DNA from: Clostridia bacterium UC5.1-1C12 | GTDB taxonomy: Bacteria > Bacillota_I > Bacilli_A > Erysipelotrichales > Erysipelotrichaceae | Direction: 5' to 3' | DNA length: 64,000 nucleotides | Assembly (NCBI GenBank): GCA_001305055.1 | Contig: BBZX01000002.1 | Location: 310,001-374,000, forward strand | In this document: positions 39,028 to 48,731 of the stretch, in pieces | How positions within the stretch are numbered: the first letter of the stretch is position 1 | Layout of the letters: every line of letters starts with the position of its first letter | Translations under genes and position numbers: made by a program | Notes under the pieces: generated by a model | What the model was told of the DNA's origin: nothing | Database searches by the model: none | What the model saw: the letters and a program-made list of their open reading frames with translations, nothing else

Positions 39028-39061
39028 AAATGGCAGAGCGTTGACAAATGTTCTGCCATTT
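39028..39061 (+). repeat. Perfect 10-bp inverted repeat enclosing a -35 element
   Basis: AAATGGCAGA (39028-39037) and TCTGCCATTT (39052-39061) are exact complements with a 14-bp loop that contains TTGACA (39041-39046). It could be a weak terminator of the upstream gene or an operator masking the promoter of the PTS-sulfatase cassette. Confidence 0.6.
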
Positions 39062-39090
39062 ATTATTTTATAAGTGTAAAGCGCTTACAC
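39041..39090 (+). promoter_or_regulatory. Promoter and operator of PTS-sulfatase cassette 1
   Basis: TTGACA (39041-39046), 17 bp, TATTTT (39064-39069). Immediately downstream, at the expected transcription start, lies GTGTAA-AGCGC-TTACAC (39074-39090), an imperfect cre/LacI-like palindrome. AAGGAG follows at 39092-39097. A similar element stands at the same place in cassette 2. Confidence 0.6.
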
Positions 39091-39104
39091 CAAGGAGTGA
39101 AATT

Positions 39105-39562
39105 ATGAAGGAAGAATTACTTAGCAAAGATTGTATTCAAATCGCCGATAGCGTTACGGACTGGCAGGCCGCAATCAAGCTGGCGGCACAGCCGATGCTG
39201 AACAAGGGTATATAGAAGAACGGTATATTGACGCGATGATTGAAACAGTCAATACGCTGGGTGCCTATATCGTTATAGCTCCGAATATTGCCATGCCGCA
39301 CGCACGCTCAGAAAGCGGTGCTCTGAAAAATGGTTTTGCCATATTAAAATTGAAAACCCCAGTATATTTTGATGAGTCTCAAGACAGCCGGGCGGTATTG
39401 ATTCTGCCAATTTCATGTGTTGATAATGCTGCGCATATGAAAATGCTGCAGGCTTTGGCAGCCGTACTTGGAGACCCTGAGCTTGCGGAAAAGGTCGTAG
39501 GCAGCAATGAAATTGATGAGATTTATAACATATTCGCAAACGTTGAATTAGAGGACGAATAA
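39105..39562 (+). CDS. PTS EIIA component (mannitol/ascorbate type), frameshifted
   Basis: About 152 residues, family PTS_EIIA_2 (UlaC-like). ATG 39105 follows AAGGAG. The N-terminus is KDCIQIADSVTDWQAAIKLAAQPML; a missing base near 39205 splits it from EQGYIEERYIDAMIETVNTLG. The phosphoryl-accepting His is in AMPHARSE. It relays phosphate from HPr to EIIB. It is the only EIIA in the region, so it may serve both PTS cassettes. First gene of cassette 1. Confidence 0.85.
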
Positions 39563-39571
39563 GGAGGAAAT

Positions 39572-40873
39572 ATGAACGGATTTATTAGCTTTATCGTTAA
39601 TGACTTTTTGACACAGCCGGTGATCCTGATCGGATTGCTGATCTGTATCGGCTATATCATGAATAAAGAAAGTATTACCAAAGTAATCACCGGTACCTTA
39701 AGTGCCATGGTTGGTATTCAGATGGTAATCTTTGGCGGCGGCCAGTTTACTAGTATTTTTAAACCAATCACTACAGCGGTAAGTAGTTCATTTGGCATTC
39801 AGGGTTATATTATGGATTCTTATGCCATGAAGGCCACGACCCAGGAAGCCTTGGGCAGTCTGTTTGGCCTTGTCGGTTATGTATTCCTGATTGCTTTCGC
39901 AGTAAATCTGGTGCTTGTTTATTTTGGCCGTTTCACAAAAGCAAAGGGTATCTTCCTTACAGGTAATGCCGGTATTGCGCATTCACAAGCGATTTTATGG
40001 CTCGTTCTTGCAACCTTAGGACTTGGCACAACAGCTTCTGTTATCATTGCCGGTGTATTAGTCGGTGTTTATTGGGCATTCTCCACGACCTTGGCGTATA
40101 AGACGGTCGATGATGTGACTGGCGGCGCCGGCTTCACTATCGGTCATAATCAGCAGATTGGTATTTGGTTCTTCGGAAAGATCGCGCATTTCTTCGGCAA
40201 TCCGGAGCAGGATGCGGAAAACATGAAGCTGCCGGGCTGGCTGAATATTTTCAATAATAACGTTACTTCAGTAGCTATTATTATGACGATTTTCGTAGGT
40301 GCCTTCATGGCACCGCTGGGAATCAGCGGAATTCAGGAATTAGCTGGCAATACACACTGGTTTGTTTATATTATTTTAACGGGTATCAATTTCTCAATGA
40401 ACATGGTTATCCTGCTGACTGGTGTGCGTATGATGTGCGGTGAGTTAACCGGCGCATTCAAAGGTATTCAAGAAAAGATCGTACCGGATGCAGTGCCTGC
40501 TATCGATGTTGCGGCCTTGCTGCCTTTCTCACCTAACGCGGCTACATTAGGTTTCATTTTCACAACGGTTGGTACCGTTTTAGCGATGTTAGTCTTATTA
40601 GCCATGAATTCTTCAATCATGGTACTGCCCGGTTTCGTACCGCTGTTCTTCTCAGGCGGCCCAATCGGTGTTGTTGCGAATAAATACGGCGGTATTAAAT
40701 CAATTATCGTATGTTCAATTTTATTAGGCTTTATTCAGACTTTCGGCAGTGTTTGGGCAATCAATCTGATGTATTATCCGGAAGGAACCGGTTGGTCCGG
40801 TATGTTTGACTTCTCGACATTCTGGCCGGCGGTTACTGAGGGCTTACGTTTTATCGGCAATTTAATTCATTAA
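39572..40873 (+). CDS. PTS EIIC component, ascorbate (SgaT/UlaA) family
   Basis: 433-residue membrane transporter with about ten helices, family EIIC of the L-ascorbate type. Conserved segments are GNAGIAHSQAILW, GGAGFTIGHNQQIGIWF and LPGFVPLFFSGGPIGVVANKYGG. It takes up and phosphorylates its sugar together with EIIA and EIIB. The sulfatase downstream argues that the substrate is a sulfated saccharide, not ascorbate; this is inference from context. RBS AAGGAGG. Confidence 0.88.
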   Translation: MNGFISFIVNDFLTQPVILIGLLICIGYIMNKESITKVITGTLSAMVGIQMVIFGGGQFTSIFKPITTAVSSSFGIQGYIMDSYAMKATTQEALGSLFGLVGYVFLIAFAVNLVLVYFGRFTKAKGIFLTGNAGIAHSQAILWLVLATLGLGTTASVIIAGVLVGVYWAFSTTLAYKTVDDVTGGAGFTIGHNQQIGIWFFGKIAHFFGNPEQDAENMKLPGWLNIFNNNVTSVAIIMTIFVGAFMAPLGISGIQELAGNTHWFVYIILTGINFSMNMVILLTGVRMMCGELTGAFKGIQEKIVPDAVPAIDVAALLPFSPNAATLGFIFTTVGTVLAMLVLLAMNSSIMVLPGFVPLFFSGGPIGVVANKYGGIKSIIVCSILLGFIQTFGSVWAINLMYYPEGTGWSGMFDFSTFWPAVTEGLRFIGNLIH

Positions 40874-40898
40874 TTAAATAAATCATGGAGGAAAAAAG

Positions 40899-41213
40899 AT
40901 GAAAGATAAGGTAAATGTATTATTTGTATGCGGTTATGGTGTTGGCAGCAGCGCTATTTCAGAATCAATCGTTAAAAAGGCTTTAGCCGCTGACGGTATC
41001 AATGCTGAGGTAAAGCATACCGCCGTAGGTGAAATGGGTTCACAGAGTGACTGGACAGATATTATTGCTATCTCCAAAAAATTGGCTGAAGGTGCTTCTT
41101 TCCCGGCAGATGCCCATGTGATCGAGGTTGTTAATATCATGGATGGTAAGGGGATCGCCGCTTCAATCGGTAAGATCGTTGATGAATTTTATCCTGAAGC
41201 TCGTAAGAACTAG
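40899..41213 (+). CDS. PTS EIIB component (ascorbate type)
   Basis: 104 residues with the phosphocysteine loop FVCGYGVGSSA (Cys at ~residue 11), characteristic of EIIB of the lactose/ascorbate superfamily. Cytoplasmic; passes phosphate to the sugar bound by EIIC. It is 25 bases after the EIIC gene with GGAGG, and 8 bases before the sulfatase gene. Confidence 0.9.
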   Translation: MKDKVNVLFVCGYGVGSSAISESIVKKALAADGINAEVKHTAVGEMGSQSDWTDIIAISKKLAEGASFPADAHVIEVVNIMDGKGIAASIGKIVDEFYPEARKN

Positions 41214-41221
41214 GTGGTTCG

Positions 41222-42705
41222 ATGAGAACGATCATCGTTTTTTATGACAGTCTGAATAAGCGCTTTTTACCGCCTTATAATCCAGACTGTGATACGATTG
41301 CGCCTAATTTTGAACGCTTAGCACAAAAAGCTGTTACCTTTGACAACTCTTATGTAGCAGTATGCCATGCATACCGGCTCGCCGTGAGCTGCATACCGGC
41401 CGGCATAATTTCCTTCATCGTGAATGGGGACCCCTAGAGCCTTTTGATGATTCAATGCCGGAAATCTTAAAGAAGCATGGCGTATATACCCATCTGATCA
41501 GCGATCATCTGCATTATTGGGAAGATGGCGGCTGTAACTTCCACGCTCGTTATTCGTCTTGGGAAGTTGTGCGCGGTCAGGAGGGAGATCATTGGAAAGC
41601 GGAGATAAAAGATCCAAATATTCCGGAGGTTGTTTTTGTACCAAAGAAACAGACCGGCGAGGGTGTCAGCGGACTTTGGCGCTATGATTGGATTAACCGC
41701 AAGTATATCATTGAAGAAAAGGATTTCCCGCAGACGCAGGTGTTTGACCGCGGCTGTGAATTTATCGAAAAGAATCAGGATCAGGACAATTGGCTTTTGG
41801 ATATTGAAACCTTCGATCCTCATGAACCTTTTTATGTTCCGCAGGAATATCTGGATCTCTATCCGGAGGACTATGACGGCAAGCATTTTGATTGGCCGCG
41901 CGGTCAGGTTAATCAAAGTGAAGCTGAAGTCAATCACTGCCGCCGTCAATACAAGGCATTGGTATCGATGTGTGATAAAAATCTCGGCCGGATATTGGAT
42001 ATGATGGATCGCTGGAACATGTGGGAGGATACGATGCTGATTGTTGGCACTGATCATGGTTTCCTGCTGGGCGAACATGGCTGGTGGGGCAAGAATCAGA
42101 TGCCTTATTACAATGAAGTCGCTAATAATCCATTATTTATCTGGGACCCGCGCTGCAAGAAGAAGGGTGAACATCGTCAAAGTCTTGTACAGCTGATTGA
42201 CTGGGCACCGACAATTTTGAATTTCCATGGCCTTGAGGTACCAAAGGATATGCAGGGCTATGATTTAAGCAAGGTTATCGAAAAGGACGAAAAGGTACGG
42301 GATACAGCAATTTATGGTGTATTCTCCGGCCATGTGAATATCACGGATGGTCAGTATTCCTATATGCGCGCCGCCGTGAAGGGCAGAGAGAATGAGGTAT
42401 ATAACTATACCCTGGTTCCTCAGCATATGACAGAGCGGTTTAAGGTTAAGGAACTTCAGGATGTAGAGTTAAGAGAACCATTTACCTTTACAAAGGGCTG
42501 TTCCGTTTTGAAAATTAAATCGAAAGAGAATTATAAGGTCTCTCAATTCGGCAATCTGCTGTTTGATTTAAAGGATGATCCCGCACAGCTTAAGCCAATC
42601 CATAATGCGGAGGCTGAGAAACGCCTAATTGCGGCAATGATTGCTAAGATGCGTGAAAATGATGCGCCAAAGGAGCAATTCTGCCGTCTGGGATTCACTG
42701 ATTAA
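41222..42705 (+). CDS. Cytoplasmic sulfatase (type I, Cys), frameshifted
   Basis: A ~494-residue arylsulfatase-superfamily hydrolase with no signal peptide. One G missing near 41357 (TAGCAG for TAGGCAG) splits it; restored, it reads YVGSMPCIPARRELHTGR, the C-x-P-x-R sulfatase signature with Cys50 to be converted to formylglycine. Metal-site residues lie in GTDHGFLLGEHG, and LLDIETFDPHEPFY is typical of S1 sulfatases. Its place behind PTS genes means it desulfates a sugar after import and phosphorylation. It needs an anaerobic maturase (anSME), which is not in the window. Exact sulfate position unknown. Confidence 0.85.
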
Positions 42706-42716
42706 TCATTAAATAA

Positions 42717-42755
42717 AAAACACTTATGGATCTTATGATTTATAAGTGTTTTTGC
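42717..42755 (+). terminator. Terminator after sulfatase 1
   Basis: AACACTTAT and ATAAGTGTT pair around a 14-nt loop, followed by TTTT. It separates the structural genes from the regulator gene, which may be read by partial read-through. Confidence 0.75.
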
Positions 42756-42791
42756 TTCAAAATGTTATAATAAATGAAAGGAGGGGGCAAT

Positions 42792-43753
42792 ATGAAAATC
42801 AATGATGAAGAATTGGGCATTATGGCAGAGGTTTCCAGTCTATACTTCGAACAGAATTTTTCACAGCAGGAGATTGCCGATAAGCTCTATTTTTCAAGGT
42901 CAAAGGTAAGCCGTCTGTTAAGCAAGGCCATCGAAAGCAAGGTGGTTGAGATTACGATTAACTATCCGCTGGAGCGGATCATGAATCTTGAGATGAAATT
43001 GAAAGACATCTTTGAGCTGAATGAGGTTATCGTCATTAAAGATTATTCCACAACCTATGAAATGCTGCTGAAACGTCTGGGGAATGCGGCGGCTCAGTAT
43101 TTGGATGGGGTGATCAAGGATAATACTTCGATGGGTATTACATGGGGACAGACGATTTATCATATCGTGGAAGCCATGAATGCCAATCATCATAAGAATC
43201 TGCGGGTTATCCAGCTGATGGGGACGACAGAAAGTGATAATAACAGTGCTTATGATGCTCCGGAATTAGTGCGCAAAATCGTTGATAAATACGGGGGCAG
43301 TTTTTCACAGTTCTATTCGCCGCTGGTAGTGGAAAATGAATTGGTGCGAGATTCATTAGTCCGTGAGCCGATTATCCGCAAGGTGTTGGAGGAAGCGCGG
43401 CAGGTGGATCTTGTCGTAACCAGCATCGGCCATTTTCATCAAGAAAGATCAAGGCCTGGGAGCATCACCTTGATGATGCCGGCTATCGTCAGCTCAGTGA
43501 CAAAGGAGCAGTCGGCGTTTTACTGGCTCACTTTATCAATCAGCAAGGACATCTTGTAGATGAAACATTGGATCAGCAGGTAATTGGTATTAAGCTAGAG
43601 GACCTTAAGCAAATTAAAAATGTTGTGGCAGTGGCCGGCGGCGTCAATAAGGCCAAGGGTGTTTACGGTGCAGTCAAGGGCGGATACGTCAATACTTTGA
43701 TTGTTGATGAACGGCTGGCATTAGGCTTGCTGGATCTGGAGGCAAAGCAGTGA
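42792..43753 (+). CDS. SorC-family sugar-responsive regulator (cassette 1), frameshifted
   Basis: About 321 residues. The N-terminal HTH (QQEIADKLYFSRSKVSRLLSKA, residues ~25-46) is followed by a sugar-phosphate-binding domain of the SorC/DeoR type (GITWGQTIYHIVEAM; VVAVAGGVNKAKGVYGAVKGG). One base missing near 43452 divides it; the restored frame gives AWEHHLDDAGYRQLSDKGAVG. It is a close paralogue of the regulator at 48732. It probably senses a phosphorylated sugar made by the PTS and controls the cassette. Start at 42792 after AAAGGAGGGG. Confidence 0.86.
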
Positions 43754-43906
43754 TCACACAGGATCATTGGATAAGAAATGAATAGGAAAGAAAGAAGAAT
43801 TTAATTCGTTGATTATTATGATCAAAGGTTTAATTTTTCCTATAATGAATTATTTTTCAGCGCCGCCTGGAGCTTCAGGAAATAAATAAGTAAAAACCAT
43901 ATTAAA

Positions 43907-43955
43907 AGACAGCCATTGGCTGTCTGAATGAGTCGGCAAATTGCCGGCTCTTTTA
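43907..43955 (+). terminator. Double-hairpin terminator between convergent regulators
   Basis: AGACAGCC/GGCTGTCT (43907-43925) is followed by GAGTCGGC/GCCGGCTC (43930-43950) with TTTTATTTTA after it. It lies between the SorC gene and the minus-strand AraC-type gene. Confidence 0.75.
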
Positions 43956-45349
43956 TTTTATAGACTGTACCGCTTTTTCATAACAGCTGCCAACCGCTTT
44001 AACATGCTTTGCTAAACCTTGGCGAAGTTTTTATCTAAGAGTGCTTTACGGTCCTTTTCAAAAAAATAACCGCCCTGATATTCAATTAGCCGATCAAACG
44101 CTGCTTTTTCTTGCGCAAACAGATCAATGAGCGTTTTCAGCTGTGCTTCAATTTCCGGACAGAGCGTTAATGCGTTTTTCAGATAAGCGTCAAGGTAGAA
44201 TAAGTTAGTACCGGTTTGTACCACACAGCTTTGATAAGTATCCAAAGGTCCTACCAGCATCGTTTCGTCCCGGTAATATTCATCACATAACAAAGAATCC
44301 GCCCAGGCATCAAAGGCCTCCTTACCCATCCGCAGTTCTTCAGTAGATGGTAAAGCTGCTAATGCTGGAATGTTTAAAATGGAGTGCTTGATATTATCCG
44401 CAATCGATACCCGCGGCTTCTTTTTACCAAAGAAAATTAAAGCTTCAATATGTGTTAGATCATTCTCTGCCTGGAAATAATTTTCCGCGCAAACCTGATC
44501 AATCAATTCATCTTCTTTTAATTCACCGGTAAATTGTGACCAGCCAATCAGCTGTTTGCCTTCTTGCGCATATCCGCAGATAATGGAACAATTCGGCGGC
44601 CCCACGATGCCAAAGGCAAGGACTGGCAGTCCCTTATCAATGGACGCGATAATTCTTTGAAGCATTACTGCTTCATTTTCCTTGATTTGTGTATTATCAA
44701 CATATGTATATTCATAGCCACAGGCATCAAAAGCTGCTTGAATCGGTTTTTGACTCGCTTTGCAGACATTTGAATAAGAATCAATATAACGCCATTTAGG
44801 CTCAAGCCACAGCTGTGTAAAGAAGTCGCCGCTGACCCCTGCAAAGAAGGAAAAATCATAAGCCCGGTCTTCATTAAATGCCGCCATCACTGAACGCATA
44901 CAGCTTGGAAACATATAATTTTCTGATTTTACCTGATACAGCTTCTCCACATTAGGAATCAGCTTTCTGGACATGATAAAGCCGCCGCTGACATCAATCT
45001 TAATATTTAACGGTAAAAAGTAATTCAGCTGACGGATTCCTTTGCGCAAGGATGAAGGCGTAAAACCATGAAAACGTGTAAATGCTTTGGTAAAACTCTC
45101 CGGTGATTCATAACCATATTTAAGCGCGGCATCTATAATTTTAATATTGCTGTCTGCCAATTCCTCACCGGCAAGTGAAAGCCGCCGATTTTTAATGTAG
45201 TCATTGATTGTAAAGCCGGTAATAATACTGAATATCTTTTGAAAATAAATGCTTGAAATAAAGAATTGACTGGCAATCTTATCGGCATTGATATCTTCAA
45301 GAAGATGATCCTCAATGTAATTTAAGTATTCTGTACGATATTGATCCAT
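43953..45349 (-). CDS. AraC-family HTH fused to a large BtrH-like domain, frameshifted at 3' end
   Basis: About 465 residues. Residues ~1-104 form an AraC/XylS double HTH (ADKIASQFFISSIYFQKIF and AALKYGYESPESFTKAFTRFHG in outline). The rest resembles BtrH_N/DUF4872-type acyltransferase or papain-like folds, with FPSCMRSVM, FFAGVSGDFFTQLW and VGPPNCSIICGY. One T missing near 44020 gives an early stop; restored, the tail continues LAKHVKAVGSCYEKAVQSIK to 43953. It stands between the two PTS-sulfatase cassettes in the opposite orientation and could control them. The second domain may sense a ligand; that is inference. Confidence 0.68.
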
Positions 45350-45533
45350 TCCATTATATTTCTCCTTTTCCCTTATTGTATCAGCTGTCCACTATTTTTT
45401 CCTGTTTTATTATAAGCACATTTGTCTGGTATTAATTAGAATCGCTGAAATTGCAGTACATGAACATATTTTCAATAATTTTAAAAATGAAAAACATCCA
45501 AAGTGAAATTAATTTCATAATATAAGCTATCTA

Positions 45534-45585
45534 TTGCATAAATTTCATATTTTGCTATACTAAAAATGCGTTAAGCGTTTACATT
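45534..45585 (+). promoter_or_regulatory. Promoter and operator of PTS-sulfatase cassette 2
   Basis: TTGCAT (45534-45539), 16 bp, TATACT (45556-45561). Just downstream is GCGTTAAGCGTTTACAT (45569-45585), which shares the core AAGCGyTTACA with the operator of cassette 1 and lies at the same place between -10 and AAGGAG. Confidence 0.6.
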
Positions 45586-45604
45586 AATTAAAGGAGTGAA
45601 AAAT

Positions 45605-47047
45605 ATGGATGCGTTTATGGGTATAGTTAATTCAGCTTGGGTCTTTTTATTTAATAACGTTCTTTCCAGACCGGCTATTTTTATTGGATTGATCGTTTTG
45701 GTGGGGTATATTTTATTAAAGCGTAAATGGTATGAAGTGCTTGCCGGTTTTATTAAAGCAATGGTTGGTTATATGATTCTGCAGGTTGGAGCTAAACAGC
45801 TTGTCGCTTCAGTAACACCGATATTAAATGGTATACAGCAGCGTTTCGCGTTGAATGCCGTTGTTATCGATCCTAACTTTGGCTTTGTAGCCGCTAATTC
45901 AGCGTTGGAGTCGATAGGGGTAACGACTTCCTTTGCGATGATTACATTACTGATTGCCTTTATCTGGAATATTGTTTTGATTTTATTTAGAAAATATACA
46001 AAGGTAAGAACACTGTTTACTACCGGTCATATCATGGTTAAACAAGCGGCCGTAGCTACATGGATCATTTACTTTTTGATTCCTGGTTTCCGCAACATGA
46101 CGGGCATCATTGTTACCGGTTTACTGATCGGTACTTATTGGTCAGTCTTCTCAAATCTTACTGTTGAAGCAACACAGGATTTAACCGAAGGTGCCGGCTT
46201 TGCAATCGGTCATCAGCAGATGCTGGGGGTTTGGTTCGCAGATCGTTTCTCTGGTAAGATCGGTGATCCTGAAAAGGGTGTTGACAACATTAAATTAAAT
46301 GGCGCGCTGCAGCTGTTTGATGATTATGTCGTTTCAACAACGATTCTGATGCTTGTATTCTTTGGCATCGTGCTGATTGTTATCGGCCCGTCAATTCTGA
46401 TGGAACTCGATGCCGGTAATTTCCCTGCAGGACTTGCATTCCCTGTCTATATTCTTGAAAAATGCGCGTCTTTCGCGGTAAATCTGGTAATCTTAAAAAC
46501 AGGTGTCAGAATGTTCGTTTCAGAGATGGTTGAATCATTCAACGGTATTTCTAATTCAATTCTTAAGGGCTGTCTGCCGGCTGTTGACTGTGCGGCTACT
46601 TATGCGTTTGGTTCAAGCAATGCGGTAACTTTAGGCTTCCTGTTTGGTGCTATCGGACAAATCATCGCTATCGCGGGCTTATTGATTACTAAGTCACCCT
46701 TGATGATTATTCCTGGCTTTGTTCCTTTATTCTATGACAATGCGACGATTGGCTTATATGCGAATAAAAAGGGCGGCTTCAAGGCATTGATCGTTATGTG
46801 TATCGGCAGCGGTTTAATTCAGGTATTAGGCAGTGCGCTGGCAATAACCTTATTTGGCATGTCCGGCTTCGGCGGTTATGTCGGCAACTTTGACTGGGCG
46901 ACTTTATGGCCGGCTATGGGCTTTATTATTAAGTATTTATCAATTCCAGGCGTCTTGTTATGCATCGTCGGCATGCTGGTAATCCCACAGCTGCAATATC
47001 GTCATAACCAAGAAAAATATTTTGATCTGGCAGAAAGTGAGGACTAA
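45605..47047 (+). CDS. PTS EIIC component, ascorbate (SgaT/UlaA) family, cassette 2
   Basis: 480-residue paralogue of the EIIC at 39572, with the same family segments (GAGFAIGHQQMLGVWF; IPGFVPLFYDNATIGLYANKKGG) but a longer C-terminal extension. About ten to eleven helices. Start at 45605 (8 bases after AAAGGAG); an in-frame GTG 9 bases earlier overlaps the ribosome binding site. No EIIA gene accompanies this cassette, so it probably borrows the EIIA at 39105 or another one. Likely substrate: a sulfated sugar, inferred from the adjacent sulfatase. Confidence 0.87.
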   Translation: MDAFMGIVNSAWVFLFNNVLSRPAIFIGLIVLVGYILLKRKWYEVLAGFIKAMVGYMILQVGAKQLVASVTPILNGIQQRFALNAVVIDPNFGFVAANSALESIGVTTSFAMITLLIAFIWNIVLILFRKYTKVRTLFTTGHIMVKQAAVATWIIYFLIPGFRNMTGIIVTGLLIGTYWSVFSNLTVEATQDLTEGAGFAIGHQQMLGVWFADRFSGKIGDPEKGVDNIKLNGALQLFDDYVVSTTILMLVFFGIVLIVIGPSILMELDAGNFPAGLAFPVYILEKCASFAVNLVILKTGVRMFVSEMVESFNGISNSILKGCLPAVDCAATYAFGSSNAVTLGFLFGAIGQIIAIAGLLITKSPLMIIPGFVPLFYDNATIGLYANKKGGFKALIVMCIGSGLIQVLGSALAITLFGMSGFGGYVGNFDWATLWPAMGFIIKYLSIPGVLLCIVGMLVIPQLQYRHNQEKYFDLAESED

Positions 47048-47050
47048 GAA

Positions 47051-47332
47051 ATGTTGAAAGTAGTAGTAGCATGCGGATGTGGTATGGGCAGCAGTCAAAT
47101 GATGAAAATGCGTGCTCAGGAAGTATTTAAAAAATTAAATGTGCAGGTTTCACTGCATCATACAAGTATTGATGAAGCAAGCTCAAGTGCGAATGAGTAT
47201 GACTTGATTATTGTTTCAGAAGCATTAGTGCGTAATTTTAAGAATACGAAGGCGAAAATTATTGGTTTAAAAAATATTATGTCAAAAGCTGAGATGGAAC
47301 AGAAAATCCTTGAATCAGGTATTATTGAATAA
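47051..47332 (+). CDS. PTS EIIB component, cassette 2
   Basis: 93 residues with the phosphocysteine loop ACGCGMGSSQMM (two cysteines; the first lies at the usual phosphorylated position). Only three bases separate it from EIIC, so the two are translationally coupled. Shorter than the EIIB of cassette 1 but the same fold. Confidence 0.88.
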   Translation: MLKVVVACGCGMGSSQMMKMRAQEVFKKLNVQVSLHHTSIDEASSSANEYDLIIVSEALVRNFKNTKAKIIGLKNIMSKAEMEQKILESGIIE

Positions 47333-47340
47333 GGGCTGCT

Positions 47341-48683
47341 ATGACAAATGTAGTTTATATTCACACCCATGACAGCGGCCGTTTCTTTTCACCTTATGGC
47401 GCTGAGGTTTTTACCCCAAATCTTAAACAATTTGCGGCTGATGCTTGTGTGTTTACCAATGCCTATTGTACGTCGCCGACGTGTTCGCCAAGCCGCTCAG
47501 CATTAGTCAGCGGCCGGTATCCTCACAACAATGGCATGCTTGGCTTAGCCAACCGCGGTTTTAAATTGAATGATTATCGTGAGCATCTTGTACATCTGTT
47601 TAACCGGAATGGCTATCAGACACTGCTTTGCGGTGTTCAGCATGAAGCGGGCCGTTATGTGGAACATGAACAGGGTGCCGCAATAATCGGTTATCAGCGT
47701 GATTTATCGGCTGATAATCAGGGTATGTCAGAAAAGCAGCTGGTAGAGTGGGATCAAGCCAATGTGCGTAACTGCACAAATTGGCTGAGCAGTAAGGAAG
47801 CTAAAAAGCCGTTCTTTCTCTCAATGGGCTTCTTTGCGACACACCGCGAATATCCGGATACCGATGACTGCTTTGCCGGTAAAATACCGCCCTATCTTCA
47901 AGACTGTGAAGCAGTTCGCAAGGATCTTCAGGGCCATGCCGCTTCCCTGAAGCATTTTGATACATGCTTTGGTCAGCTAATACAGGCACTGAAGGAAAAC
48001 CATCTGTATGAGGATACGATTCTGTTATTTACAACCGATCATGGGATCCCATACCCAATGGCTAAATGTACACTGTATGATGCCGGTATCGGGGTTGCCT
48101 TAATAATGCGTGTGCCAGACAAAAAACAGGGTATTGTCTGTGACGAATTAGTATCTCAGGTTGATCTCTATCCGACTTTATGCTCCCTGCTTAAGCTTGA
48201 GTTGGAACATGAAGTTGACGGTGTTGATTTTTCCAATCTGTTTGATCAGCCAAATCAGGCAGTCCGTGAAGCGGTTTTTGCTCAGGTCAACTTCACACTT
48301 CTTATGAGCCAATCCGCTGTATCAGAACGAAGACGGCTAAGCTGATCCGCTATTATGATGAGGAATGGCGGCAGCTGAATCTGTCTAATATTGATAACTC
48401 CATCAGCAAGGAGGCATATCTGAAACAGCTTGAAGATTCAAAAAAGGAGATGGTTCAGTTATACGATCTCAGCAAGGATCCTTATGAACAGCATAATCTT
48501 GCGGGGAATGAGGCTTACCAATCACTGCTTGAGGAAATGGATGCCAAGCTTTTAAAATGGCAGCAGGATTTCAATGATCCGCTGTTGAAAGGACCGATTG
48601 CGCTGCAGGCGGGCTGGATCGTTAATAAAGGTTCCTGTATTGATCCGAAAAGTAAAAACAGCTGTGACTTTATACAAAAATAA
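47341..48683 (+). CDS. Cytoplasmic sulfatase (N-sulfatase-like), cassette 2, frameshifted
   Basis: A ~448-residue sulfatase without signal peptide. The N-terminal metal motif is YIHTHDSGR. The formylglycine motif is CSPSRSALVSGR with Cys48, followed by NNGMLGLANRGF. The combination CSPSR and NGM resembles the group that contains N-sulfoglucosamine sulfohydrolases (SGSH). TTDHGIPYP carries further metal ligands. One C missing at about 48293 splits it; restored, VNFHTSYEPIRCIRTKTAKLIRYY in outline, continuing to a normal C-terminus. N-sulfatase activity is inference. It needs a sulfatase maturase encoded elsewhere. Confidence 0.83.
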
Positions 48684-48694
48684 ATTATAATAAG

Positions 48695-48719
48695 GGTAAG
48701 CGAAAGCTTGCCTTTCTTT
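48695..48719 (+). terminator. Terminator after sulfatase 2
   Basis: GGTAAGC, a GAAA tetraloop, GCTTGCC and TTTCTTT. It sits between the sulfatase and regulator genes, as in cassette 1. Confidence 0.78.
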
Positions 48720-48731
48720 GGAGATGGAAGC

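Noticed and set aside
39074..39090. Perfect cre (CcpA) site
   Set aside because: The motif has one base too many between the conserved half-sites for a strict cre, so I call it cre-like only.
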